From positions 24,802 through 45,447 of the forward strand of contig PKYZ01000432.1 of assembly GCA_003132865.1 (NCBI GenBank): a DNA stretch of 20,646 bases. The letters run 5' to 3'. Below are positions 5,484-14,204 of the stretch, in pieces. Below the pieces are notes generated by a model. It made no database searches. It saw only the letters and a program-made list of their open reading frames with translations, and was not told the origin of the DNA. Numbering within the stretch: the first letter of the stretch is position 1; each line of letters opens with the position of its first letter. A program made the position numbers and the translations under genes. Source of the DNA: Bryobacterales bacterium (GTDB taxonomy: Bacteria; Acidobacteriota; Terriglobia; Bryobacterales; Bryobacteraceae).

Positions 5484-8400
5484 TTATTGTCCAATACCGG
5501 TCAGTGGCAGCGATTGCGGGCTGCCCGGGCTGTTGTCGTACACCAGGTAAGTGGCCGATTCGTTGGGGGGCGCCTTTATGGAGGGCGTAAATGACACGGT
5601 AAAGTTGCAGAACGCGCCAGGGGCCAGCGAGCCTCCGCACGGCGGATCGCCATTGCTGGTGCTGAAGTCCGTGTAATTGGGACCCGTGATGGTCGCGGCG
5701 GTGAACGTGATGGTCGAGGTACCCACGTTGACAATACTGACCGACGTCGAGGTCAGCTTGCCAACGGGGCTGCTCAGGGTTACCGGTGGCGGCATCTCCA
5801 CCCCAGTTCCGGTTCCCAACAAGGCTACGGTTTGCGGGCTGGTCGTGTCACTATCGAACACACTCAATGTCCCGGTCGGGTAACCGACACCGGTGGGCAT
5901 GAATTCCACGTAGATGAAGCAGGTTCCGCCATTGGCGCTCACCGGGTTGCTGCTGCTGCAACTTGTGATGCCCGTGCCGATCTTGAAGGGACCGGTGACC
6001 GACACGGCAGGGCTGCCAAAAGTCAACGATGCCGCGGTGTTGTTAGTGAGAGTGATTTGGGCCAGGTTGCTGGTAGTTCCAACCGGCTGCGGCGCAAAGG
6101 TAACGGAGCTGGGGCTTAGGGCAACCGAGCTGGTGCCGGTCCCGGTCATACCCACGATTTGCGGGCTGCTGAGATCGCTGTCGTTGATGATCAGCGCGCC
6201 CTTCTTCGCTCCGGTGGTTTTTGGCTTGAAGACTACGCTGATGGTGCAATTCGCGCCGGCCACCAAGGTGCTGCCGGATGTACAATGGTTGGCGGCGATG
6301 GCAAAGTCCGTCTCATTCAGGGTGACGGTTCCCATGGTGACGGTCGCCGTACCCTTATTGGTGACTGTTACCGTCTTGGGCGGGCTGGTGGTTTTCACCG
6401 CCTGGTTGCCAAAGAGCAACGGGCCGGTGACGGAGATGGCGCTCCCGGTTCCTTCCAAGCTGATGGTAGTGGTGCCGCTGAAAAAGCCGTTGTCCTCGAT
6501 GGTGATCGTGCCGGTCTCCGGGCCGGCGGCGGTGGGCTAAAGAGGACGTACATGGCGCAGGCGGCGGCGTTGGACAGGCTTGTGCCGCAGTTGTCGTATT
6601 CGGTGAAGGGGCCGCTGATCGAGATATTGCTGAAGGTCAGCGAACCCAGGGCGCTGAGCGTCAAGGTCTGCGGAGTGCCTGTGGAACCGACGGTGACGAG
6701 CCCGAAATCGAGGCTGCTGGCGGAGGTGTTCAGCGCTGTAAAGACAGAGATCCCGCGGATGCGGAGGTTGTCATAGTCGGCGACCAGAAAATTGCCTGAA
6801 GCGTCCTGGGCGATCCCGCCGACAAGGTCAAATTCGGCGCTGGTGGCCGGACCTCCGTCGCCGCTGAGGCCCGCCTTTCCGTTTCCAGCGATGGTGGTCA
6901 TCAGGCCCGCGGAGTTGACCCAGCGCACGCGTTGACCGCTGTCGTCCGCGATGAACAGGTTGCCGTTCGCATCCACCCGGATGCGATCCGGATGGTTCAG
7001 CTCGTGCTCGACTGCCGGCCCGTCACCGTTGAAGTTGCAAGTGCCATTGCCTGCGATGGTGGCGATGATGCCCGTGGCAGCGGTCACTTCGCGAATTACA
7101 CAATTATCATAGTCTGCGATGTACACGTTTCCGGCGCTGTCAACCGTCACGCCCGTAGGGTCGTGCAGCTCGGCGGCAGTCGCTCCGTCCCCGTCTCCTA
7201 CGTAGCCGGCCGTGCCGTTGCCGGCGATGGTGTTGATCGTCCCGCTGGTGACCTCCCGGATGACGTTGTTGGAGCTGTCGCTGATATAGAGGTTGTTCTT
7301 GCTATCCACGAATATGCCGGCTGGGGCGCTCAGTTTGGCGCTGGTGGCCGGGCCGCCATCGCCGTTGTATCCGCACTTCTTCGGGGTCACGCCCGCGAAA
7401 ATGGAGATGTCGTTCGTGCTCGCGTTTACCTGCCAGACAATGCAGTTTGACGTGTCGGCGATGTAGATATTGCCGGAACTGTCGCGGGCGATGCCGCCGA
7501 GGGTACCTAGCTCGGCGCTGGTGGCCGCGCCACCCTCGCCGCTGAATCCGCAGGTGCCCGTGGTGGCGCCGGAGGCAGCCGAGCCGGCGAAGATATTCAC
7601 CAGTCCGGTGGCCTTCACCAGTTCACGAACCATGCAGTTGGCTGAGTCCGAAATGAAGACGTTGCCGGACGGATCTACCAACACGTCGATAGGATCGTTA
7701 AACACCACGCTTTGCGGAAGAACGCCGATCAGGAGCGTAGGAAAGGTCGGGCTTCCGTTCCCGGCCACGGTGTTGATATTGCCGCCGACAGTGAATTGGC
7801 GGACGCGGTTGTTCACGTTGTCGGCAACGTAGATGCTCCCCGAGCTGGCCAACGCGACGGCCTGTGGTCCCGAGAGGCAAGCGCTGGTGGCCAAACCACC
7901 GTCGCCGCAGAACCCCGCAGTGCCCTTGCCTGCGATCGTGCTCATGCTGCCGCCGATGGCGAATTGGCGGACGCAGTTGTGTGTGGAATCGGAGAAGGTC
8001 ACGGTCGTGCCTGCGCCATCGACCGCCACTCCCTGGTATTGTCGGCCGATTGTGGTGAGGGTGGCCACACCGGTGGGACAGCCGGTCCCCGCTGTCCCGG
8101 TTCCGGCGATGGTGTTGATGATCAGGGTCGAAGCGGTTACCTCGCGGATCCGGTAGCTATCGAGGTCGCCGATGATTACGTCGCCCGCGTTGTCAACGGC
8201 AACCGCCGTGGGATACCACAACTCAGCGCTCGTCGCCGGTACGCCTTCACCTTTGTAGGCGCACGTTCCGTTGCCGGCATATGTGCTGATGGTGCCGGTC
8301 GCAAGAACCAATTCACGGATGCGGCAGTTTCTGTAGTCGGCTATGTAGAGGTTGCCTGAGGTATCCAGCGCCAATCCGAGCGGATTATTCAGTTTGGCAC

Positions 8401-8869
8401 TGGTGGCAGGGCCGTTATCCCCGCTGTATCCGCAAGAGCCAGCGATTCCGGCGATCGTGGTGATGGTGTTGGTCGTGGTGTCCACTTTGCGAACGACGCA
8501 ACTGGTGTACTCCCCGATGTAGATGTTGTTGCCCGCGCTGTCCACGGCAACACCGTTGGGCCCGTTCAGCTCCGCATTGGCGGCGCCGCCAAGAACCGTG
8601 TCGCCAGTGTCGCCGGCAACGCCATTTCCTGCCAGAACGGTCAGCGTTCCGCTCGTGTCCACCTTAAACACCCGGTTCGCGACATAGGCGGCAATATAGT
8701 AGTTGCCCGCGCTGTCAACGGCGAGCGCCTGGGGCTGGTTGAGATTGGCATCAGTGGCGGGTATATCGTTAGGCCCGCCGCCGATGGCGGTAGTGATCAC
8801 GTCCTGCTGTGCCCAGGCGGACAGCAGCGAAATCGTCAAAAGCGTACAGAACGTTGCAAAGCTGCGCAT
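5484..8869 (-). CDS. Secreted NHL-repeat / choice-of-anchor D protein (one frameshift)
   Basis: A secreted protein of about 1128 residues if the frame is repaired. ATG 8869 has an excellent ribosome site (AAAGGAG, 7 nt) and starts a Sec signal peptide (MRSFATFCTLLTISLLSAWA-QQ). Twelve NHL repeats follow (residues about 40-700), each of the kind GVAVDSAGNVYIADYDNCVI plus RxV, with TIAGNGTAGxxGDGGPAT linkers; 12 repeats would build two six-bladed propellers. Four choice-of-anchor D (ASPM/SPD-2/Hydin-like) Ig-type domains then run to the C-terminus (for example LDFGLVTVGSTGTPQTLTL). Near 6534 the frame shifts: CCACCGCC occurs where a CCN-ACC-GCC series is needed, consistent with loss of one base. 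Beyond it the anchor-D pattern continues perfectly in the new frame to the stop at 5484. The role is unknown; extracellular binding or cell-surface structure is inferred. No sorting signal or membrane anchor is seen at the C-terminus. Confidence 0.8.
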
Positions 8870-8978
8870 ATATGTCTCCTTTGATCTCCAGTCGTTTCCC
8901 CACTGGCAAACACGCATGGAACTCAGAAGCACCTTTGAAGGCCCCTCTGAAATCCCGGCGAGCTGCCCTCCTTGCTCT

Positions 8979-9016
8979 ATCTGCGCAGCAACCGGAATTT
9001 TTTGCCAAGATATTTT
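8979..9016. repeat. Direct repeat, copy 1
   Basis: A 38-bp segment starting ATCTGCGCAGCAACCGGA and ending in GCCAAGATATTTT. It is repeated at 9545-9581 with one indel and one substitution. On the minus strand it lies 110 nt upstream of the NHL-protein start codon. It also carries a 7-bp inverted repeat (TTGCTGC/GCAGCAA) reaching just past its end. Confidence 0.8.
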
Positions 9017-9092
9017 GCTGCTTGATAGGGAATGCAAATTGATGGCGTTGTGTGACAGGCGGCGCGGGTTTTTCTCGGGCGGTCTAGCGTCC

Positions 9093-9411
9093 CTAGGTGG
9101 GGAGGTACTCCAGACGAGAGCGCACCTGGGCCGCCGGCTTGCGATTCAAAAGGTGCAACAGCCGCAGTTGTTCACCGATGGAGTAGCGCTGCTGGAATCC
9201 GAGGACGATCCCGGAGTGTTGCCGGCCTGCGGAGATCCAGTGCGTGTGGAGCAAACTGAAGTCTTTGATGTTGAAGCTGTACAATACCCGCCCGTCGCTG
9301 GCGGCGCGACGCAGATGGTCTTCGTCGCTTCTACCGATCATCCCGCAGTCCAAAGCGGTCAGAACGTCGATGCGCCGCGCGCGCAGGTTTTTTTGCTCTT
9401 TTTCCGTTCAT
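9093..9411 (-). pseudogene. Degenerate DUF5615 PIN-like toxin with poly-A frameshift
   Basis: The open part encodes LRARRIDVLTALDCGMIGRS, then DEDHLRRAASDGRVLYSFNI, KDFSLLHTHWISAGRQHSGI and VLGFQQRYSIGEQLRLL, ending in RSRLEYLPT. This is clearly the body of a DUF5615 PIN-like protein (compare the family pattern GRVLYSFNxxDF, HAGIILxQQRYSxGE). ATG 9411 with AAAGGA 9 nt upstream opens a different frame (MNGKRAKK); removing one A from a seven-A run (9388-9394) would join the two. Even then the usual N-terminal acidic strand (DED-type active-site residues) is missing. No DUF433 partner is recognisable next to it. Probably dead, or possibly read through slippage on the A tract. Confidence 0.6.
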
Positions 9412-9544
9412 GGTTTTCGTTCCTTTACGTTCTGGTTTCACTTCGAAATTGGTTTGGCGCGTCCCCCAATGTCGCAAGATGTCGCGTCGGCATATCAAAC
9501 GATCAGGAGCCGCCCCTAAGGTTCGTGGGCGTCCCCCTGGTTCA

Positions 9545-9581
9545 ATCTGCGCAGCAACCGGATTTTTTGCCAAAATATTTT
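9545..9581. repeat. Direct repeat, copy 2
   Basis: The second copy of the 38-bp repeat at 8979-9016, in the same orientation. It lies 134 nt upstream, on the minus strand, of the ATG of the degenerate DUF5615 gene, much as copy 1 lies upstream of the NHL gene. Together the two copies bracket that gene remnant (9017-9544). Confidence 0.8.
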
Positions 9582-9615
9582 TGGTCAACGAGATTTCATG
9601 GCATGGCGGGGTGGA

Positions 9616-9627
9616 ATCTGCGCAGAT
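9616..9627. promoter_or_regulatory. 12-bp palindrome upstream of the kinase gene
   Basis: ATCTGCGCAGAT is a perfect palindrome 23 nt before the kinase ATG. Its first half, ATCTGCGCAG, also starts both copies of the direct repeat (8979, 9545), so the core CTGCGCAG occurs three times in this 780-bp spacer. It may be a regulator site shared by the divergent genes. TATACC (9636-9641) is a possible -10 box for a nearly leaderless kinase transcript. Both roles are inferred. Confidence 0.4.
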
Positions 9628-9650
9628 AGAGGTTGTATACCTATATTGAA

Positions 9651-12600
9651 ATGAACAGATTCTCTCGCGGCGCGGTGTGCATCCTCGTTTGGTGGCTGTT
9701 GGCGGGCGCCGACTGGCAGGCGTACGGGCAGCAGTACCCGTTTCTCCCCGTAGCCGGCTCACCGAAGAATGTGAAGGCGCTGTTTCAGGATTCCCGTGGC
9801 CGTTTGTGGTTGGCGGGAGACGAACTCGCGTGCTTCGACGGGACGCATTTGTTCTTCCTCGGCGACTACGGATTTCCGCGCGCCGAGAGCTACGACATCG
9901 CCGAGGACACCAGCGGCGCCATCTGGATCGGGGCGGAAACCGGCGTGTACCGGTTTGCGAACGGTCGCATTGAGGAGATTACCAAGGGAGTCGCCGTCAG
10001 CGTAATTGCGGCCACACCGGGCCTCGTCGTCGCGGCCATGGGCCCCGTAGGTAAAGGCATTCCAACCGACGCGTCTCTGGTCAGAATTCAGCGAACTGGG
10101 GGCACGTGGAAGGCCAATACTGTGATGAGCATGGACTCGCCCGGCCCCCTAGCGCCGGACCACGGGGGATTGCTCCTCTATCCGTGGATTGAAGGGGGAT
10201 GGAATGAGATCCGTTTGGTGGATGTTGTCCGCTGGCAGCCGGGAACACCACTGCCGGTGACGCATCATCCCGTGCCCGGCGGGTCCTGGGCCGGACCCAT
10301 GAAGGTCCTGCGCGACCGGTTCGGATGCGTATGGATGGGCTCCGGAAACCTAGACATTTACGATTGCGGCGACAACCGTTGGCGCCCTGCGCCATTCGAG
10401 GGTGCCGGCGTGGGCTCGAATATTCAGGAAGCACCGGACGGTTCCATGGTGCTGGTGGGCTACAACATCCTGGCGGTTGGCCGTCCAGGCGCATTTCGCG
10501 TCGCGAAGCCGGCCAACGGCCTGCCGATGCTATACGCCGCGATTGTTGCAAGGGACGGCACGGTCTGGCTGGGTGGCGCACAAGGACTTTACCGGTTCGC
10601 CTCGCCCTTCCGTATGGAGTTCTGGACGGCGCGCGACGGCGTAGACAATCCGTGGTGCCTCCAACGAAGCGGAACGGATATCTATGCCGGGCTCAATCGC
10701 CATGTCGGAGTGTTGAGCAAAGATCGGCAGCACTGGCAGAGCGTTGCATCATTCGAGAAGACTGGCCTGGTGGTGAACCTGTTGCCCGTTGCCGACGGCC
10801 TCCTGGCGGCTCTGAACCCCGGAGGCGCTGCCATGCTGCGGCGTGACGGAACGGTCTTCTCGCGCGCTGAACCGGCCCTTTCAAAAGGGTACGGGCTCCG
10901 TTTTGCGAAGACCCCAGACCAGGAAGTGTGGTTGGGTGGCATTTCGCTAGGACGTTTAAGGCAGCAGGGCGCCCGTCTGAACTTCGAGAATCACCGCCTT
11001 GAGACCCAACCAGCCGGCAACGTCCTGGACGTTCAATATGAGGAACATACCCGCAAGCTGTGGGCCTGCTACAACGGAGGCCTCGCGGCCAGAAGCGAAG
11101 ACGGAAGTTGGCGAGAGATCACCACGAAGGATGGCCTGCTGGTGAACGCTTGCTGGTCGCTTGCCGCTCTTCCCAATGGCGACGTCTGGTATGGCTACTA
11201 CAACACACCCGCGTTTGCGCTGATCCACCCAACCCCGGACGGACGATTTGCCGTGCGGCAGTTCCGCGCCGGGGATGAGATTGACGATCCGGAAAGCATT
11301 ACCTTCGACCTCGACCAGCGCGGTTGGCTATGGCGTGGCGGCAATCGTGGATTATCCGCGGCGCGCCCAGCGGACGCAGAAGCCGGGAAGTGGTTGCATT
11401 TCGATCAGTCGGATGGGTTGCCTGGCGAGGGAGTGAATAGCGGAAGCTACTTTGCGGATGCAGATGGCTCGATCTGGTTCGGAATCGATATAAACATTGT
11501 CCATTACCTGCCGGCCTCCGATCTAACTACGCCGCAGTTCTCACCGCAGATCTTTGTATCCGCATTTTCCTGGGATGGCGCGCCGCCCCGGCTGGCCGAA
11601 GCAGTGGGCGCCCTGCCGCACGGGTCGAACGTGACCGCGCACATCGGATCGCTGCAGTTCGACCGGCGCAACGCGCTGCGGCTGCGGTATCGGATTCTGC
11701 CCGAACAGCCGGGCTGGCGCGAGACTCGCAGCCTTGATCTGGCGCTGGGGAAGCTCTCGTCCGGCGCGCATACGCTGGAGGTGCAAGGGCGCGTCTTCAC
11801 GGGGCCGTGGTCGGGAACCGCGAGCCGGTCGTTCACCGTCCTGCGTCCGATCGGGCTGACGTGGCCGCTGCTCGCAGGATACTTCATGGTGGCGGCATCG
11901 TTGGCGGCGGGCGGTTACCTGCTGCACCGCAGGCGTGTGGCGGAGGATGCCGTGCTGCTGCCCGACCTGGCGGCGTGGCGCATGGGCGCGCTGCTGCCCG
12001 AGGTTCATGAACTGGAGGGCACGCTGCTGGACTCGCGCTTCGAAGTTTGGGGACTGCTGGCGCGCGGCGGCTTTGCCAACGTGTTCGACGGACACGATCG
12101 CGAGCAGAATCAGCGCTGCGCCATCAAGGTTTTCCGCGGCGAGGTGAAGGACAAGGCCTGGATTCAGCGGAGTTTCGAACAGGAAGTGGCGGCGCTCAAG
12201 AAGGTGCGGCATCCCAACGTGGTTTCGATTTACGCGCATGGCAGCGCTCCCTCCGGCGCGCCGTACCTGGTGATGGAGTTTGTGGAGGGCAGAAATCTGC
12301 GTATGGTCGTCGAGGCGGGTCCGCTGCCGCCCCAGCGCACGGCGCGCCTGCTGCGGCAGCTCGCGAGCGCTCTCGATGCCATCCACGCGCTGGGGATCTG
12401 CCATCGCGACGTGAAGCCGGAGAACGTAATTGTGCGCAACGAAGGCTCGCCCGAGGAGGAGTCGGTGCTGATCGACTTCTCCATCGCCATCGTGAAGGAC
12501 GCCAACGAGACGCTGCATGGGCTCTCGCGGGCGGCCGGGAGCTTCGATTATATGGCGCCGGAGCAGGCGGTCGGGTATGCCGAACCTTCGAGCGACATTT

Positions 12601-12845
12601 ACAGCCTGGCCAAGCTGGTGCTGGAAATGCTGACCGGGCGCCAGCTCAAAGATCTGCTGCCGGATGCGGCGCTGGACCTTCCCGAGCGGGTGCGGGGGCT
12701 CGCGAGGGGCCTGGAGGTGCGGTTTTCCGATGAGTCCATCGAGATGCTGGCCACGGCGCTGGAGTTCGACCCAGGGAGGAGGCCGCGTGCGGCGGGTTCG
12801 TTTGCGGCGCCGCTGGTCAACGATCTGACTGCAGCATCCTCTTGA
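9651..12845 (+). CDS. Receptor-type Ser/Thr protein kinase with beta-propeller sensor
   Basis: A 1064-residue membrane protein. It has a signal peptide (cut probably after QAYG, about residue 26) and a periplasmic propeller of two-component-regulator repeats (for example VKALFQDSRGRLWLAGDE, YDIAEDTSGAIWIGAETGVY, AIVARDGTVWLGGAQGLYRF). A Y_Y_Y-type Ig domain follows (about 640-730), then one transmembrane helix (GLTWPLLAGYFMVAASLAAG, about 734-755) and a cytoplasmic kinase domain (about 796-1055). The kinase has a glycine loop LARGGFANVF, ATP lysine K826 (AIKVF), catalytic loop HRDVKPEN (D920) and MAPEQA. The metal-binding DFG is DFS (D942-F943-S944). Propeller plus Y_Y_Y is usually joined to histidine kinases; here the output is a Hanks-type kinase. 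ATG 9651 is preferred over TTG 9633 because the signal peptide starts there; no ribosome site is obvious. Its last 29 nt overlap the convergent sigma factor gene. Confidence 0.88.
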   Translation: MNRFSRGAVCILVWWLLAGADWQAYGQQYPFLPVAGSPKNVKALFQDSRGRLWLAGDELACFDGTHLFFLGDYGFPRAESYDIAEDTSGAIWIGAETGVYRFANGRIEEITKGVAVSVIAATPGLVVAAMGPVGKGIPTDASLVRIQRTGGTWKANTVMSMDSPGPLAPDHGGLLLYPWIEGGWNEIRLVDVVRWQPGTPLPVTHHPVPGGSWAGPMKVLRDRFGCVWMGSGNLDIYDCGDNRWRPAPFEGAGVGSNIQEAPDGSMVLVGYNILAVGRPGAFRVAKPANGLPMLYAAIVARDGTVWLGGAQGLYRFASPFRMEFWTARDGVDNPWCLQRSGTDIYAGLNRHVGVLSKDRQHWQSVASFEKTGLVVNLLPVADGLLAALNPGGAAMLRRDGTVFSRAEPALSKGYGLRFAKTPDQEVWLGGISLGRLRQQGARLNFENHRLETQPAGNVLDVQYEEHTRKLWACYNGGLAARSEDGSWREITTKDGLLVNACWSLAALPNGDVWYGYYNTPAFALIHPTPDGRFAVRQFRAGDEIDDPESITFDLDQRGWLWRGGNRGLSAARPADAEAGKWLHFDQSDGLPGEGVNSGSYFADADGSIWFGIDINIVHYLPASDLTTPQFSPQIFVSAFSWDGAPPRLAEAVGALPHGSNVTAHIGSLQFDRRNALRLRYRILPEQPGWRETRSLDLALGKLSSGAHTLEVQGRVFTGPWSGTASRSFTVLRPIGLTWPLLAGYFMVAASLAAGGYLLHRRRVAEDAVLLPDLAAWRMGALLPEVHELEGTLLDSRFEVWGLLARGGFANVFDGHDREQNQRCAIKVFRGEVKDKAWIQRSFEQEVAALKKVRHPNVVSIYAHGSAPSGAPYLVMEFVEGRNLRMVVEAGPLPPQRTARLLRQLASALDAIHALGICHRDVKPENVIVRNEGSPEEESVLIDFSIAIVKDANETLHGLSRAAGSFDYMAPEQAVGYAEPSSDIYSLAKLVLEMLTGRQLKDLLPDAALDLPERVRGLARGLEVRFSDESIEMLATALEFDPGRRPRAAGSFAAPLVNDLTAASS

Positions 12846-13392
12846 GCCACTTCATACCTTTCTCCCAGCGGGAGCGCACCTGGCGGACGGTGAGTCCGGT
12901 CTCCTGGGCGATTTCTTCCAGCGTGAAGCCGCTGAAGTAATGCATATCCACCATGCGGGCGGCGTCGGGGTCCTTGGCTTCGAGGCGCTCCATCAGAAGG
13001 CCGATTTCGACGATCTGTTGAGCGTCCCGCACGGTCGGTCCCAGCAGGGCGCCGGATTCGTCCAGCGGCAGCGTGGTTTCGCCGGCGCCCCGGCGCAAGG
13101 CGAGCCTCTTGCGGGCCAGGTCCACCAAAACGCGCCGCATCGCCAGACTGGCCAGCGCATAGAAGTGCCCTTGATCGCGAATCTGCCAGCCGCCTTTCGA
13201 CAGGCTCGTTAACCAGACTTCGTGGATTAATTCGGTCTTCGAGAGCGGCGCCATATATCGCTCGCGCTTGAGTTCGCGGACGGCTATCTCATGGAGCTTG
13301 GGCAGCACTTCGCGGAGCAGAGCGTCCACGACGGACTTATTGCCCTGCATGAATAAGTTGAGGCGCTCTGTTAGCGATGCGTAACTGGCCAT
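12817..13392 (-). CDS. ECF-type RNA polymerase sigma factor
   Basis: A 191-residue ECF sigma factor of the family abundant in Acidobacteria and Planctomycetes. Region 2 is seen as LSKTELIHEVWLTSLSKGGW, HFYALASLAMRRVLVDLARK (residues about 50-95). Region 4 is an HTH with MVDMHYFSGFTLEEIAQETG followed by LTVRQVRSRWEKGMKWLKRM. It directs transcription of an unknown regulon. AAGG 8 nt before ATG 13392 serves as ribosome site. Sigma factors of this class are often encoded near Ser/Thr kinases; here the neighbour is such a kinase, tail to tail with a 29-nt overlap. No anti-sigma factor gene is seen, so control by the kinase is an attractive but unproven inference. Confidence 0.9.
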   Translation of the reverse strand: MASYASLTERLNLFMQGNKSVVDALLREVLPKLHEIAVRELKRERYMAPLSKTELIHEVWLTSLSKGGWQIRDQGHFYALASLAMRRVLVDLARKRLALRRGAGETTLPLDESGALLGPTVRDAQQIVEIGLLMERLEAKDPDAARMVDMHYFSGFTLEEIAQETGLTVRQVRSRWEKGMKWLKRMLQSDR

Positions 13393-13460
13393 CGAACGGA
13401 CCTTCCGCTAACTTGGCAGAAGCGCGGCGGGTCTGTCAAGCGGGCGGCGCGGGAGGGCTG

Positions 13461-13469
13461 TGGTAAATT
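13461..13469 (+). promoter_or_regulatory. Extended -10 promoter of the PIN gene, leaderless geometry
   Basis: TGGTAAATT is an extended -10 element (TGnTAAATT) that ends 5 nt before the TTG start at 13475. The same 17-bp pattern, TGNTAAATTGAARCTTG including the start codon, occurs in front of mazG (14191-14207). The spacing places transcription start at the start codon. Confidence 0.55.
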
Positions 13470-13474
13470 GAAGC

Positions 13475-13954
13475 TTGAAAGCCAAACTTTACCTGGAAAC
13501 GACGATTCCGAGCTACTTGGTTGGGCGGCCGAGCCGCGATCTGCTGGTCGCGGCCCATCAGCAAATCACGCGCGATTGGTGGGAATCGCGTCGATCTGAG
13601 TTTGAACTCTACGTGTCGGAACTTGTGCTTGACGAAATGCGCGCAGGAGACGTAGCTCTCGCTGCCCAGCGCCTGGATCTCCTGCGAGACGTTTCGATCT
13701 TGACTTCGAGTAGCGACATACTGGATTTAGCCGAGGACTTGATCGCTAAGGGACCGATTCCGCGCAAAGCCGCCATCGATGCCGCCCATATTGCCATCGC
13801 AACCGCGCATGGCTGCGAGTATCTGCTAACCTGGAACTGTCGGCATATCGCCAACGCGGAATTGCATCGGGCGATACGGCGGGTTGTCGAGGGACATGGG
13901 TACGAGGCACCGACCTTGTGCACGCCGGAAGAGATGATGGGGGAAGAACCATGA
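13475..13954 (+). CDS. PIN-domain protein (VapC-like toxin)
   Basis: A 159-residue PIN-domain nuclease-like protein, probably the toxin of a two-gene TA module. Visible parts are the first strand KLYLETTIPSYLVGRPSRDL (E8 where many PIN proteins have Asp, as is usual for this subfamily), YVSELVLDEM (D53/E54), IDAAHIAIATAHGCEYLLTW (D102) and NCRHIAN. The TTG at 13475 is the only start that gives the full first strand, and a promoter box sits 5 nt before it. Its TGA overlaps the ATG of the small partner gene (ATGA). The RNA target is unknown. Order is toxin first, antitoxin second, unlike classical VapBC. Confidence 0.8.
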   Translation: MKAKLYLETTIPSYLVGRPSRDLLVAAHQQITRDWWESRRSEFELYVSELVLDEMRAGDVALAAQRLDLLRDVSILTSSSDILDLAEDLIAKGPIPRKAAIDAAHIAIATAHGCEYLLTWNCRHIANAELHRAIRRVVEGHGYEAPTLCTPEEMMGEEP

Positions 13955-14157
13955 AGTGGAAAGACGAAATTGTGGAAGAAGTACGCGCGGCGAGGGATAC
14001 CTATGCCGCGCAGTTCGATTATGACCTAGCCCGGATTTTCGAGGATTTGAAGAAGAAAGAACAGCAGCATCCGGAGCGGTTGGCAAATCTCAAGCCGCTG
14101 AAACCGCGTGCCCCGCGAGCTACCTCCGAACCGGCAACGGATCGCGACGCGGCTTAA
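13951..14157 (+). CDS. Small partner protein of the PIN gene, putative antitoxin
   Basis: A 68-residue charged protein: MKWKDEIVEEVRAARDTYAA, then FDYDLARIFEDLKKKEQQHP and a basic, proline-rich tail. The ribosome site GGGGGAAG lies just before ATG 13951, which overlaps the PIN gene stop by 4 nt. Small proteins with a similar KWxDEIVEEVRxARDxYA start are often encoded right after this PIN subfamily. An antitoxin role is inferred from position and size; no DNA-binding domain is evident. Confidence 0.7.
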   Translation: MKWKDEIVEEVRAARDTYAAQFDYDLARIFEDLKKKEQQHPERLANLKPLKPRAPRATSEPATDRDAA

Positions 14158-14190
14158 ACAACTCCGACGGCCAGCATAATTCGCCGCCTA

Positions 14191-14199
14191 TGCTAAATT
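14191..14199 (+). promoter_or_regulatory. Extended -10 promoter of the mazG operon, leaderless geometry
   Basis: TGCTAAATT ends 5 nt before the TTG start of mazG at 14205, the same arrangement as in front of the PIN gene (13461). No ribosome site is present between box and start codon. It probably drives the whole six-gene operon. Confidence 0.55.
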
Positions 14200-14204
14200 G
14201 AAAC

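Noticed and set aside
6750..8800. Tandem DNA repeats or a CRISPR-like array
   Set aside because: The periodicity comes from degenerate protein NHL repeats; there are no identical repeats with regular spacers.
8979..9016. Sigma-54 promoter (TGGCA...TTGCT on the minus strand)
   Set aside because: The GG-to-GC distance is 17 nt in copy 1 and 16 nt in copy 2, whereas sigma-54 promoters need about 12.
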